Assembly: GCF_023806465.1 (NCBI RefSeq)
Contig: NZ_JAMSLS010000003.1
Location: 1-64,000 of the forward strand
Direction: 5' to 3'
Source of the DNA: Thermomicrobium sp. CFH 73360
Lineage (GTDB): Bacteria; Chloroflexota; Chloroflexia; Thermomicrobiales; Thermomicrobiaceae
Length of the DNA: 64,000 nt
Below, piece after piece: positions 8,947 through 18,589 of this stretch (position 1 is the stretch's first letter; each line of letters starts with the position of its first letter). The translations under genes were made by a program, and so were the position numbers. The notes beneath the pieces are model-generated. The model ran no database searches. It worked only from the letters and a program-made list of their open reading frames with translations, and was not told the origin of the DNA.

Positions 8947-10191
8947 GTGCATGAGGTACTCATTACCCGTCAGCCTGTCTTCGATCGCCATCTTGACACC
9001 GTCGCTTACGAACTTCGTTACGGTCAACCAGTGTCGACTCTGCAGTCGGGTGCGTCATCGAATGCCCAACGCTTCCTCGATACCGTCCTTGAGCTTGGGC
9101 TCGATGCACTCGTCGGGGCCCGCCTTGCAATTGTCTCCTTCCCGCCTCCAGTCATGGTCTCGTCGTTGCCGGATCTTCTGCCTCTCCTCCCCGCTGACCG
9201 GCTCGTCCTGGCCGCTGGACCGGACGACCTTCGCGAGCCGGAACTCCGAGGAGTGATTCGCCGTCTTCTGGCGAGTGGCTGTCGGTTGCTCCTTAATCTT
9301 GCGGACGATCCCCTCTTCACTGCCCTACCGCTCGATGACGCAGATTTCATCCGCCTCTCGCTCCGCCATGCCAGGGCCAAGCTCGACCGGCGGCGCGCGC
9401 TCGAACGTTGGCTGACAGAGCAGCTGGCAGATGTCGCATCCTATCGCTCTGGTGGCCTACGGGTGCTGGTGTCCGATGTCCAGGACTACCGGGAGTTTGT
9501 GCGATCACGCGATCTAGGTGTCGATCTCTTCCAGGGTGATTTTCTCTTCCGTCCGATCCTTGTGCGTGGGCGTCGGCAGCCAGTCTCGAGCGCTGCCTTG
9601 TTCCTCCTTGCTCGCCTCAGCGATCCAGCCATCGAGTTCGAGGAAGTCGAGCGTCTCCTCGCACAGGACGTCCAGCTGACCTACAAGCTGCTCAAACTGG
9701 TCAACGCGGTCTGGTTCGCCCGTCGTACCCGCGTGGAGTCGCTTCGGCAAGCGCTGCTTGTCCTCGGTCTGCGGAGCGTTGCGGCCTGGGTGGCCGTGCT
9801 TGTGCTGGCAGGGATCGAACGGAAGCCAGTTGAACTCGTCCGTACTGCACTCGTCCGCGCTCGCATGTGCGAGCTTGTTGCCGGTGCTCTCGGCGTCTCG
9901 TCGCGCGAGACAGCTTTCCTCACCGGACTTCTCTCGGTACTGGACGCTGCACTCGATGTGCCTCTGGCCGATACGCTCGCTGAGCTTCCGTTGACGAGCG
10001 AGGTCACAGAGGCACTGCTCTACCACCGTGGCCCGCTCGGCCGTGTGCTCGCCGCTGTCCTCTCGTACGAGGTCGGGCATTGGTCACCACTCGCAGATCT
10101 CCCCATCACTCCAATGCTCCTAACCGAGGCCTTTATTGACGCACTTGCCTTTACCGCTCAGGCCCTCGTTGGGCTCGATCTTGCCCCCTAA
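8947..10191 (+). CDS. Degenerate EAL-HDOD signalling protein (second of a tandem pair)
   Basis: The 414-residue protein is a paralogue of the preceding gene and is clearly alignable along its whole length. EAL-like region: ITRQPVFDRHLDTVAYELRY at the start, closer to the family consensus than in the first copy. HDOD region: VERLLAQDVQLTYKLLKLVN and RETAFLTGLLSVLDAALDV. The catalytic EAL triplet is again missing. The frame is open far upstream inside the first gene, but the GTG at 8947 has GAGG five bases before it and gives a protein of the same length as its neighbour. It overlaps the end of the convergent hydrolase gene by four bases at the stop codons. Confidence 0.86.
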   Translation: MHEVLITRQPVFDRHLDTVAYELRYGQPVSTLQSGASSNAQRFLDTVLELGLDALVGARLAIVSFPPPVMVSSLPDLLPLLPADRLVLAAGPDDLREPELRGVIRRLLASGCRLLLNLADDPLFTALPLDDADFIRLSLRHARAKLDRRRALERWLTEQLADVASYRSGGLRVLVSDVQDYREFVRSRDLGVDLFQGDFLFRPILVRGRRQPVSSAALFLLARLSDPAIEFEEVERLLAQDVQLTYKLLKLVNAVWFARRTRVESLRQALLVLGLRSVAAWVAVLVLAGIERKPVELVRTALVRARMCELVAGALGVSSRETAFLTGLLSVLDAALDVPLADTLAELPLTSEVTEALLYHRGPLGRVLAAVLSYEVGHWSPLADLPITPMLLTEAFIDALAFTAQALVGLDLAP

Positions 10192-11069
10192 CGCAGCACC
10201 GGAGCGGCCGCCGGCCGCTCGAGAAAGACCGCGATCGCGCGCCCAAGTGCGCGGGGCCGTTCCTCCGGGAGAAAGTGGCTCGCATGGACGAACGCCAGAA
10301 AGCGGGCTCCAGCGATTGTCCTAGCATATTCCTCCGCTTCGTCGAGACGGAACTGCGGGTCGCGTGCTCCCCAGGCAACGAGGAGCGGAATCCTGCCTTC
10401 CCAGCAGCGTTCAGCGAGCGCTACTCGCCAGCACTCGAGGTCAGCCGCACTGAAGAGCGGTTGCCGTGCCAACCGGACGAGCGTGCGCCGAAAGCCGAGT
10501 TCGAAAGGCTCCCAGTAGCCGCGAAGCGCCTCCCGGTCGAGCACGCTCGGATCGGCGAGGAACGGGCGCATTGCCAGCCACAACATCCATGGCCGTGCCA
10601 AGGCGATCGCTCCGTCGCCGAGCAGTGGGACACGAAGGAGAGAGAGTGGCGAGAACCCCGCTCCACGCCAGCGTTCCACACGGAAACTCGTATTGGTCAC
10701 AACGAGGTGCGTGACTCGTTCTGGCCAGCGTTCGAGTAGAGCTACCGCGACAAGCGCTCCCGCATCGTGCCCGACAAGCGCACACCGCTCGACCTGGAGT
10801 CGTTCGAGCAGCCGAGCAAGCTGTTCAGCGAGTTCGGTCACAGTGCTCGCACCGCGTGCGGGTTTGTCGGACCGTCCAAAGCCGAGCAGGTCAGGAGCGA
10901 TGACTCGCCGTTCCCGACCGAGAATCGGCAGCACCTTGCGCCACAGAAAGCTCGAGGTTGGGATCCCATGCAAAAGAACAACTGGTTCGCCCTCCCCACG
11001 TTCGCGGACAAACCACCGTCGGCCATCGACGTAGACGAATGCACCGCCGGGGGTCTCAATCCTGGCCAT
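10188..11069 (-). CDS. Alpha/beta hydrolase, haloalkane dehalogenase / epoxide hydrolase-like
   Basis: The 293-residue protein starts at an ATG preceded by GAGGAGGG. It has the oxyanion motif LLHGIPTSSFLWR, the nucleophile elbow VGHDAGALV with Asp (not Ser) as the nucleophile, a helical cap (~130-210) with several Trp, the acid strand VAWGARDPQF and the catalytic His in HASHFLPEERP. An Asp nucleophile in GHDxG points to haloalkane dehalogenases or epoxide hydrolases rather than esterases. The Trp after the nucleophile, typical of dehalogenases (GHDWG), is Ala here, so substrate and reaction are open. It is convergent with the EAL-HDOD pair. Confidence 0.88.
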   Translation of the reverse strand: MARIETPGGAFVYVDGRRWFVRERGEGEPVVLLHGIPTSSFLWRKVLPILGRERRVIAPDLLGFGRSDKPARGASTVTELAEQLARLLERLQVERCALVGHDAGALVAVALLERWPERVTHLVVTNTSFRVERWRGAGFSPLSLLRVPLLGDGAIALARPWMLWLAMRPFLADPSVLDREALRGYWEPFELGFRRTLVRLARQPLFSAADLECWRVALAERCWEGRIPLLVAWGARDPQFRLDEAEEYARTIAGARFLAFVHASHFLPEERPRALGRAIAVFLERPAAAPVLR

Positions 11070-12632
11070 GGGTGCCCTCCTCTCGTGCGCTGCTTCTCGT
11101 TGCGCAAAGTTCTGCCGCGAACGTCCACGGCAACCACTCACGGGAATCACGACCATTCGCACCAGCCCCTCGGGCTACCCGCCCACCCCGGTTGTAAGGA
11201 GTGCTCGGATACCTTCGCCCTCTCCTTCGCTTACAACCGCAACGAGCAAAAATGGCGCGTCTGGTCAGGGAGCAATGCAGGCATTTCTTCCCCGGATAAT
11301 GCTCATCCTCGAGCCGTGCCACTGATCTACACGTGACAGAGCTCAGGCGTGACGACCGAGCTCGCCGGGTATCCCTCGGCCAGCGGAGTCGCCGCCCTCG
11401 CCTGATCAGCCTAGCAGGAGAGAGCCGATCTCGGCGCTGGATCCCGCGTTGCTCCCGAGTTTGCCGCCAGGGTGCATCGTGACCAGATCGTACCCGTTCC
11501 TTCACCCGGTTCACGAGATGGCCCGAGGCGTCTTGTGACGCAGAGCCTTCAATTCAGCGAGTGTGCACTTACCCTCCCTTCTCGGCGAAAGGCCTGTTTC
11601 CCTGAATCCCGGAACCACGTGCCGGCGCGTCGATATGCTCGATTTGTGTGAGGATCAACTGGTCTCCTCCCCGCCTCGAGACCCTGCAGCACGTCCGGAA
11701 GGCGGAGGGCTAGCCTCCTGTTCGGTGTCACCCACACAGCCCGAACCTCAGGAATGTCCGGCCTGCTGCGTGCAAGCGGGTCACCATGTGTGCTCCTTGG
11801 TGCGAGTGGCTAGAAGGATCATTCTTGCTGACCTTGGTTCCAGAACACGAGCGCGCACAAGAGGTACCCTGGACGGCTGGGAGGAGAAAGGTGCTGGCGA
11901 GAGAGTATTGACTGTTGCACCATCTCTCCCCTGCTCTGGTCACCGTTTCAGGTCGGGCGATGCGGCTCAGCCGGTGTGACACGAGAGGCGCGACTCACGG
12001 AACAGTGCTATGTGCTGCACGCGACTCTCACTTCCCTGTGTCCTCAAAGGTGCATCGTGGAGCGCATGTGCCTCAGTCCCTGCGTCCCGATCGTTGCTGC
12101 TTTCCCTACCTTGTGGCCGCCGGATGTGTCCGGCGAGGAGATGTGGGTGTGCTCACGTGCGTCTGCATGACGAAAGGGTACGACCCCTTGTACTCGAGTG
12201 CTGTAGGTATGCCATCCATCCTCTACCTCAAGACGCGTACCATGCAGAGTGCTCTGACAGGGCAGGGGGGCAGCGGCTAGGCACGAGCATGATGGTGTGT
12301 CGCCGCATGGTTCACCAACGGATCCGGTGCGGAGCCGCGGTGTCGCGGAACGTAGAGCTACTGTGCAAAGACCTTTTGGGTTCCCAGAGCTGGTCGATGA
12401 ATCCGATGTGGGAATACTTTCTGCCCAAGCATGCATGCGGAGCGGCCTGCGCTCCAAAACGATCGTGCAGGTGCGCCAGCGAGGGGCTGACAGTTCGCGT
12501 ACCCTGCCCGTCGACTCTTCGCTGCCTGGCCGACCGCAGGGGATGCCGGCGTCGAACCTCGTTGCCCGTGTCTGTGGTCACGTCCAGGCTGTCGCGCCTG
12601 CTCGGAAGAGAGTCGCTCAGGGGGGATATCCT
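11070..12632. other. Gene-poor gap, about 1.6 kb
   Basis: No gene could be supported. Open frames on both strands are short, rich in Cys/Arg/Ser and resemble no family. No insertion-sequence ends, tRNA or CRISPR repeats were seen. Promoters of the leftward hydrolase and the rightward flavin reductase should lie at its two ends. Confidence 0.55.
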
Positions 12633-13115
12633 ATGGTCGATCCAGAACGCTTTCGTGACGTGATGGCTCGTCATGCGGCCGGAGTGACGGTTGTCACGAC
12701 CGCCCACCCATCGGGCTATCACGGCGTGACAGTCACCGCTTTCTGCCCGCTCTCGCTGGAGCCACCGCTCGTCCTTGTTTGCATCGGACGTGAGCAGCAG
12801 AGCCATCGTCTTCTTGAGGAAGCGACCGGCTGGGTCGTGAACTTGTTGGCGCGGGAGCAGGAGTTCCTCGCCGAGCAGTTCGCCGGGCGCGCGCCACTGG
12901 CTGACCCACGCTTCTCACGCATCCCGCATCATCTCGGCCTCCTCGGGATCCCCCGCATCGACGGCTGCCTTGCCTGGATCGAGTGCCGCCCCTGGGCCCG
13001 CTACGATGGCGGCGACCATTCGATCTTCGTCGGTGAAGTCGTGGCTCTGGACCTTGGTCCTGCCGATGATCCCTTGATTTACTTCGATCGGCAATATCGG
13101 GAACTGGCCTGGTGA
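12633..13115 (+). CDS. Flavin reductase-like FMN-binding protein (HpaC/DIM6-NTAB family)
   Basis: The 160-residue protein has the usual length and pattern of the flavin reductase domain. RHAAGVTVVTT near the start and GVTVTAFCPLSLEPPLVLVC match the FMN-binding signature, and HSIFVGEVVAL near the end is also typical. It probably reduces FMN or FAD with NAD(P)H for a partner monooxygenase, but no monooxygenase gene is adjacent. The frame is open upstream, but GGGGGAT before the ATG at 12633 and the onset of family similarity fix the start. Confidence 0.87.
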   Translation: MVDPERFRDVMARHAAGVTVVTTAHPSGYHGVTVTAFCPLSLEPPLVLVCIGREQQSHRLLEEATGWVVNLLAREQEFLAEQFAGRAPLADPRFSRIPHHLGLLGIPRIDGCLAWIECRPWARYDGGDHSIFVGEVVALDLGPADDPLIYFDRQYRELAW

Positions 13116-13587
13116 GCGTCACAGCTGCGCCGGCTCCATTCGCTGCTCAATGAGCAGCAACGGTGTCGCGGGACATACAGCTAGCCTCACTATTCCCGAA
13201 CGTGGATGTGTCACGTCCCGCCATGGATCGACTGCCCCATCTCCCTGCCCGCATCCGTGCTGGTGCACTCCCGGTTGATCGGAGCTCGAGAGGTTCGTAG
13301 TGTTTCTGGTCTCTGACTTCACGAGAGAAGCAAGACAATTTTAGCTCGATGAGATTCCGCACTGCGTCCCCGGTGAGTGTGTGTTTCTCCCCAGCTATCT
13401 TTCAATGCCAGCGGTCATCTCTACCTCTTGTTTATGAACAGTGTCCGCGAATGTGTTCCAGGACACGGGATCCCATGGGTTGTAATGTGCTCTGCGCATG
13501 CCAGTCACCATGCGCCAAGTTCATCTTGATGAGTGTCTGGGAGTACACTCCCTATGGGGAGAGTAACGTGTGTGAGGGAGCCTTAGG
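13116..13587. other. Intergenic region with a short hairpin at 13142-13158
   Basis: No gene seen. GCTGCTC (13142-13148) and GAGCAGC (13152-13158) form a perfect seven-base stem with a three-base loop shortly after the flavin reductase stop. There is no T-run after it, so it may be a weak terminator or a transcript-end stabiliser. The rest shows nothing recognisable. Confidence 0.45.
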
Positions 13588-14232
13588 GTGGCTGAACAGC
13601 TTCAAAACCAATCCGGTGAAGTTCCAGAAACGGTCCCGGCGCAGCGGCGGGAACGCCCGCTTTGGCTGCTTCTTGGGTTGAATATCGCCCTCCTGGCGGT
13701 CCTCGTTAGTGCCGTCTGGCTCGCGGTTTGGATGATGCGCCGCGGTGAGGCGCCGCGCCCCGCTCCTTCGGCCGGCGACTTTCTTGCGGGACAAGCCCTG
13801 ACCGTTGGAACTCCAGCCCCCAACTTTCACCTCCCGCTCCTCGACGGAGAAGAGATAGACCTGAGCGCGCTCCACGGACGCCCTGTCCTGGTCAACTTCT
13901 GGGCTTCGTGGTGCGCTCCCTGTCGGGCGGAGATGCCGGCGCTCGAGCGGGTCGCGCAGAACTACGAGCAGGCTGGGCTCGTCGTGGTCGGCATTAACCA
14001 GCTTGAGGATCCAGACACAGTGCGGCAGTTCGTTCAGGAGTTCGGAATCTCTTTCCCCATTGCGCTCGATCGTGATGGGACAGTCAGCCGAGACTGGCGC
14101 GTGTATGGAATTCCTCAGACGTATCTGATCGACGCTGACGGGGTGATTCGCAAGGCTTGGGTCGGGATGGTCACTGAAGACTCAGTCTCTCGTGCACTCG
14201 CGGAACTTGGCCTTCCGTCGACTACTTCTTGA
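13588..14232 (+). CDS. Membrane-anchored thiol:disulfide oxidoreductase, TlpA/ResA-like
   Basis: The 214-residue protein has a short cytoplasmic N-terminus, one membrane anchor (~25-48), and an extracytoplasmic thioredoxin fold. FWASWCAPCRAEMPALE carries the CxxC active site (about Cys109 and Cys112) and GIPQTYLID the cis-Pro loop. Insertion of residues between strands (GINQLEDPDTVRQFV) fits the TlpA/ResA/AhpC-TSA branch. Likely role: reducing disulfides on the outer face of the membrane, for example during cytochrome c maturation, although no ccm/res genes are nearby. The start is GTG with GAGGGAG upstream. Confidence 0.9.
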   Translation: MAEQLQNQSGEVPETVPAQRRERPLWLLLGLNIALLAVLVSAVWLAVWMMRRGEAPRPAPSAGDFLAGQALTVGTPAPNFHLPLLDGEEIDLSALHGRPVLVNFWASWCAPCRAEMPALERVAQNYEQAGLVVVGINQLEDPDTVRQFVQEFGISFPIALDRDGTVSRDWRVYGIPQTYLIDADGVIRKAWVGMVTEDSVSRALAELGLPSTTS

Positions 14233-14460
14233 GGAGCTTCTTCTCCTGGTTCCTGCGTCGTGCTGAGGAGCATGTCACCGTCCCCAACTGGGTAGTGTCT
14301 CCACAGGGAGCCCAAGCTCTCTGTTGGACATTGAGCTTCGCGCTGCTCGCCCAGTGGTGCTGTCTCCGCAGGTGCCCCCTGCTGGACGCTTCGGGTGGGA
14401 GCTCGTGCGCACGCTGATGGAAAGACTGTCAGGTGACTGGCTGAGCAGAAGCTGCTCGTG

Positions 14461-15660
14461 TCACTCGTCGGGTTGGTTACCGTGCACTTCTTGACTTGCG
14501 CCAAACAGTGGTCGAGCAATGCTGTCATCTTCTGCGCGCTGGAAACGTGTGAGCCGGAAGAGTGCCGGTGGAGATGTCGTCGGCTCGGTTGTCAGATCAG
14601 CCAAGAGTTCGCCGATCGCCGGGGCGAACTTGAAGCCGTGTCCTGAACACGCGCTGCAGAGCACGACCTGTGGCCACTTGGGGTGCCGGTCAATCACGAA
14701 GTGATGGTCAGGGGTCATCGTATAGAGACAGGTTAGGTACCACAGCACAGGGCCGGTGGCGCCGGGCCAGTAACGCTCGAGCGTCGTGCGCAGCTCCTCG
14801 ATCTCCGTGGGCTCGGCTGTACGGCGAACCGTCTCCGGTGTACAGACTTCGCCAGCATCGTGCCGGCCAAACTTTACCCCCTGGCCAGGAAGCTCTGGGA
14901 ATGCACCGTAAATTCCGGTCTCGTCTTCCCATAAGGCGAACGGGAAGTGCTCCGCGCGGTAGCGGGCGGGTGTCGTCGGGGCGAAATGTACATGGAGGAT
15001 TCGCCAGACTGTGAGCGGCAGGTTGAGTTCCGGGACGCTCGTCGGTAGCCAAGGCCCAGTGGCGAGGACGAGCCGTTCTGCGTGGAATGTCCCGAGCGAC
15101 GTCTCGACCCGAACCCCGTCACCGTCCGGAATCCAGCGCTCCACCGGGGTGGAGTAGTGCAGTTCTGCACCCGCCGCTCGCGCTTCGTCGACGAGTGCTG
15201 CCATGGCTGCTTCCAGATCGATCAGGGCGACCTCGGCTTCCCATACCGCAACCTGATCCGGTGCCAAGCGCAGGCCTGGAAAACGTACCGCCGCAGTTTC
15301 CGCATCCAGGAGTTCGTGTGTGAGACCGTGTTCGCGGGCGCTGGCCAGTGCCCCGCTCACCAGTGCCGTCTCCGGACGGCCGATGTACAGGCCTCCTGTC
15401 TTCCTGAGCAACTGGCGCCCACTGGTCCCTTCCAATTCACGCCAGAGTGACCAGGCACGTCGTACGAATGGGACATAGTCCGGTGCTTCGTAATACGCTG
15501 TCCGGATAATGCGCGTCTTCCCGTGCGAGGAGCCGCGGTCGTGTCCGCGTGGAAAGGCGTCGAAGCCGAGCGTGCGATAGCCGCGCTGGGCAAGATGAAA
15601 GGCGGCCGAACTTCCCATTGCCCCGAGCCCGACGACGATAACGTCGAGACTGCGCACCAT
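14461..15660 (-). CDS. Monomeric sarcosine oxidase / N-methyl-amino-acid oxidase-like flavoprotein
   Basis: The 399-residue protein begins with the FAD-binding beta-alpha-beta motif (VIVVGLGAMGSSAAFHLA) and continues with RGSSHGKTRIIRTAYYE, the typical segment of the MSOX/SolA family. CLYTMTPDHHFVID places a Cys where monomeric sarcosine oxidase attaches FAD covalently, and SGHGFKFAPAIGELLADL is the C-terminal FAD contact. It should oxidise an N-methyl or secondary amino acid to imine, releasing H2O2 and formaldehyde after hydrolysis. The substrate cannot be read from sequence. Start ATG at 15660, preceded by a GGGGGG-type ribosome site and a good promoter. Confidence 0.9.
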   Translation of the reverse strand: MVRSLDVIVVGLGAMGSSAAFHLAQRGYRTLGFDAFPRGHDRGSSHGKTRIIRTAYYEAPDYVPFVRRAWSLWRELEGTSGRQLLRKTGGLYIGRPETALVSGALASAREHGLTHELLDAETAAVRFPGLRLAPDQVAVWEAEVALIDLEAAMAALVDEARAAGAELHYSTPVERWIPDGDGVRVETSLGTFHAERLVLATGPWLPTSVPELNLPLTVWRILHVHFAPTTPARYRAEHFPFALWEDETGIYGAFPELPGQGVKFGRHDAGEVCTPETVRRTAEPTEIEELRTTLERYWPGATGPVLWYLTCLYTMTPDHHFVIDRHPKWPQVVLCSACSGHGFKFAPAIGELLADLTTEPTTSPPALFRLTRFQRAEDDSIARPLFGASQEVHGNQPDE

Positions 15661-16134
15661 AACCCCCCAAGCCGACAGATTCACCCTATCGTATCTCCAT
15701 TGCCCCCTGCTAACAATCCGGGAATAGTGAACCTCTATCGTCCCAGCGATTCGTGATCCGTCCGCATGCATTGCCGAAAGCTTGCGGATTGTACACAATC
15801 ACAGAGACCCTGACCCGGTTTAGGGGTGACAGCCGAGTGGCTCCAGCGTGTGAATCGAGTACTCCAGCGAGTGAACCAGGTGCCAGAGCGTCCAGCGACC
15901 CCGCCCCCATCACTGGTCTGCCTCTCGGTGTTGTCTGCCCTCTTCTGTCCATGCAGACGGTGGCTGTGGAAAGGCGGTGTGGACCTCAGCTCGGAAGACT
16001 GAGCGGCGCGACACGATCGTCCACACTGACCACGGGAGGATGAGTCCTGGACATGGCGCGGCGGTGGGCTGCTCAGCTGAGGGGGCCGGCCGAACAGTCC
16101 AGTGTTGTGTGACAAGTTCGCGGGTGAATGCGGT
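15661..16134. other. Intergenic region carrying the promoter of the oxidase gene
   Basis: Apart from the promoter at 15688-15716, nothing is recognisable. The open frames are short and composition is unlike a gene. Confidence 0.5.
15688..15716 (-). promoter_or_regulatory. Promoter of the sarcosine-oxidase-like gene
   Basis: Read leftward, TTGTTA (15716-15711) is followed by 17 bases and then TACGAT (15693-15688). Transcription should begin near 15681, about 20 bases before the ATG. Confidence 0.55.
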
Positions 16135-17238
16135 TTACCGAATGTCCTGACCAGGGCCTGGCAGCACGAGACCCGCCGGTTCGACGAGTTCGCCCCGCCG
16201 CGAGAGCACGCCGAGCCCCAGTGATGCTGCGGTCTGCAAAGCATCGCGGTAGATGCGTTGCCCGTACACATAGGCGAGGAATGGTGGCTCAACCGCTTCA
16301 CGTGCGAGTCGGCTGAGGAAGGACTTGGTTGTCAGTTTCCTAGCCCAGTTCCGAATGTCTCTGCGATGCAACTGGACCTTTACCTCGACAACAACCCAAT
16401 GTTCCTGCCCCTGTGGGTCCACAACCAAGGCGGCGAGATCAAGTTCGCCGTTGACAGCCACGCTCCAAGGATTCTGCTTGATGGTATAACCCTTTCGCTC
16501 TAGTGTGGCCACGAGGGCATCCGCCGCGTCAGCTTCGACCATCGCACCGATCGTGACGGTCACCGAGGCGAGTTCGCTCCGAATCTGGCGGAGTGTCCGT
16601 TCGTGACGTTCGGCAGTTATCGTCAGCTCCTCAAGACGCTGCTCGTGGCGCTCGCTAGTGGCAGCAAGGCGGGTGGTGATCTCGGTGAGTTCCGCGAGGC
16701 GCTGGTCATGGCGTGCGGCGAGGGCGCGGAGGGCGGCGAGTTCCTGCTCGTGGCGCTCGCTAGTGGCAGCAAGGCGGGTGGTGATCTCGGTGAGTTCCGC
16801 GAGGCGCTCATCGTGGCGTTGGGCGAGTTCCTCCAGTCGTGCCAGACGCTCATCATGGCGCTCGGCGAGGGCGCGGAGGGCGGCGAGTTCCTGCTCGTGG
16901 CGCTCGCTGGTGGCAGCAAGGCGAGCAGTGATCTCGGTGAGTTCCGCGAGGCGCTCATCATGGCGTTGGGCGAGTTCCTCCAGTCGTGCCAGGCGCTCAT
17001 CATGGCGCTCGGCGAGGGTGACCAACCTGGCGAGCAGCTCCTCGTGACGAAGCGTCGTGTTCCGGAGTTCCCTGAGGTCCTGCTCTATCCGATCCAGCTG
17101 CTGGCCTCGTCGCTGCATCTCGATCGGAAGCGCGAGTAGCTCCTGCGTCAGGACATGGCGCCGGAGTTCTTCCCGCAGCTCAGGATATTCCTCTATTGCC
17201 CGGAGCAGCGCTCGAAGCTGCTCAATCGACAGGGACAT
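16135..17238 (-). CDS. Long coiled-coil protein with C-terminal PD-(D/E)XK nuclease-like domain (DUF3782-like)
   Basis: The 367-residue protein has an N-terminal helix (IEQLRALLRAIEEYPELREE), a coiled coil (~50-235) built of near-identical heptad blocks such as RHDERLAELTEI and RLAATSERHEQEL, and a C-terminal domain with GELDLAALV followed by WVVVEVKVQ. The E..D..ExK order is that of the PD-(D/E)XK nuclease fold. Proteins of this build are common in thermophilic bacteria, archaea and cyanobacteria and have no established function. The ATG at 17238 has AGAGGGG upstream; an upstream in-frame start has none. A -10-like TATAGT lies on the minus strand at 17279-17274. The gene stands alone. Confidence 0.8.
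   Translation of the reverse strand: MSLSIEQLRALLRAIEEYPELREELRRHVLTQELLALPIEMQRRGQQLDRIEQDLRELRNTTLRHEELLARLVTLAERHDERLARLEELAQRHDERLAELTEITARLAATSERHEQELAALRALAERHDERLARLEELAQRHDERLAELTEITTRLAATSERHEQELAALRALAARHDQRLAELTEITTRLAATSERHEQRLEELTITAERHERTLRQIRSELASVTVTIGAMVEADAADALVATLERKGYTIKQNPWSVAVNGELDLAALVVDPQGQEHWVVVEVKVQLHRRDIRNWARKLTTKSFLSRLAREAVEPPFLAYVYGQRIYRDALQTAASLGLGVLSRRGELVEPAGLVLPGPGQDIR
16651..17005 (-). repeat. Internal direct repeats coding for heptad blocks
   Basis: The segment starting with CTCGCTAGTGGCAGCAAGG recurs at 16651, 16756 and (with slight change) 16903. The offsets are 105 and 147 bases, that is 35 and 49 codons, both multiples of seven. The repeat therefore grows or shrinks by whole heptads and keeps the coiled-coil register. 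Confidence 0.85.
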
Positions 17239-17467
17239 CAGTGATTTCCCCTCTGCGCATGTGCATCTCAACAACTATAGCAGAGTCTCCCAACTTGATC
17301 ATCCGGTGGCAGTCGGCTCGCCCTCTCTTCTCGGGTGACATCTCCCTGTGTGATGATCGCCCACCTGCCACTGTGTTCTGCGCTGTGGTCTTAAGCGAAT
17401 TCGTCGAACAACGTACATTTTCACCATAACTCACGGTCGGTTGGTAGTGATCGCTCTGACGAGTTGC

Positions 17468-18073
17468 TCATAACCAGCGTTTGACTGTCCATTCGAGGCC
17501 GCGCTCGAAGGGGATTGTCACCGTGTGGACGTCCGGATGAGAGCGTACGAGCTCCTGGTAGTCTCTACAGTCGTGTGAGACCACATTGTCGGCGATGACG
17601 AGACCACCCGGGATCACGCGGTCAATTCCCGCAAGAAAGAGTCGGCTGTAATCGTCCTTCTCGGCGTCGAGAAAGAGGAGACCAATGCCATCAAATCGTC
17701 GCACCAGTTCTGCTGCGTCTCCCTCGAGCACTGACGCCACATCAGCCAGTCCGGCTTCAGCCAGGTTCGCATTCGCTTCCCGGACTCGCTCCGGACGGAT
17801 CTCGCTCCCGATGACCTGCCCACCATAGGTCTGGGCGGCCAAGGCCAGCCAAATCGTCGAGTAGCCCACGGCCGATCCTGCCTCAAAGATGAGTCGTGGC
17901 CGGAGCGCAAGGATCAGTCCATAGAGGAATGCACCGGTCGGCGGTGTGAGTGCGCGGATACGGAGCTCTTGTGGTAGTCCAGCCGCACGCTCGGCAGCGT
18001 CCCGCTCGTGCAGGCGGTCAAGGACAAGGCGGGCTCGCTCATTGGCGATGAGGTGTTCCTGTGGTCTCACCAC
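17468..18073 (-). CDS. SAM-dependent O-methyltransferase (family 3, catechol/caffeoyl-CoA type fold)
   Basis: The 201-residue class I methyltransferase carries motif I as IFEAGSAVGYSTIWLA, an acidic strand end SEIRPERV, GDAAELV, and the metal-binding pattern LFLDAEKDDYSRLF ... VIADNVVSHD found in cation-dependent O-methyltransferases. It should methylate a catechol-like or other hydroxylated small molecule in the cytoplasm. Two adjacent GTG codons (18073 and 18070) can start it and the ribosome site is weak, so the exact start is uncertain by one residue. No partner gene is near. Confidence 0.86.
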   Translation of the reverse strand: MVRPQEHLIANERARLVLDRLHERDAAERAAGLPQELRIRALTPPTGAFLYGLILALRPRLIFEAGSAVGYSTIWLALAAQTYGGQVIGSEIRPERVREANANLAEAGLADVASVLEGDAAELVRRFDGIGLLFLDAEKDDYSRLFLAGIDRVIPGGLVIADNVVSHDCRDYQELVRSHPDVHTVTIPFERGLEWTVKRWL

Positions 18074-18589
18074 GGCTCATGCTCCGTTCGTTCATACTCC
18101 CTCGCGCCGGCGAGTGTAGCACGTCGGATTCGCGGGGCGCTCCGACGCTGGTGCCCGTGAGGCTTCCTGCGGCGAGAGGAGCGTTGCTGGCACGCGACCC
18201 GTGGATCGTTTTTCCATCAGCTGCTCCGCTCACCAGCTCCCTGGTGTCGCGTACCATCTGAGAGGGGTTCAACGGATTTGTTGAGACTGCAGAGACCCTT
18301 TCCCCTCGACCAAAACGTGCCGTAGTGTGTATCTCCCTTGTGCTTCTGGGCTACGCGAGGAACACCCCTGACGAATCTCGTACGTGCTCTCAACAGAGTG
18401 GTGTGAAGGGTGGGCCAAATTCCTAACTGAGAGAAGAAGATCTTCGTGGCGGGAATTTGCACGAAGTGGGGGCTGCGCTCTGGGTAGTAGTGAGAGCAGT
18501 ACTCTTGGGTGAAGGCGGTTGAGATGCGACTGAGTTGGGGAATTACCACCCGGCTTTCCCGTGCTACGCCTGTTGCCCGCGCGACAGGA
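18074..18589. other. Gene-poor gap before the transporter relic
   Basis: No gene or RNA recognised. The long minus-strand frame through this stretch (18269 onward) has a composition unlike protein and is antisense to the transporter relic. Confidence 0.5.

Noticed and set aside
11324-11340. parS-like CACGTG palindrome
   Set aside because: The core CTACACGTGACA keeps only the central six bases of the usual site and is 15 kb from parA-parB.
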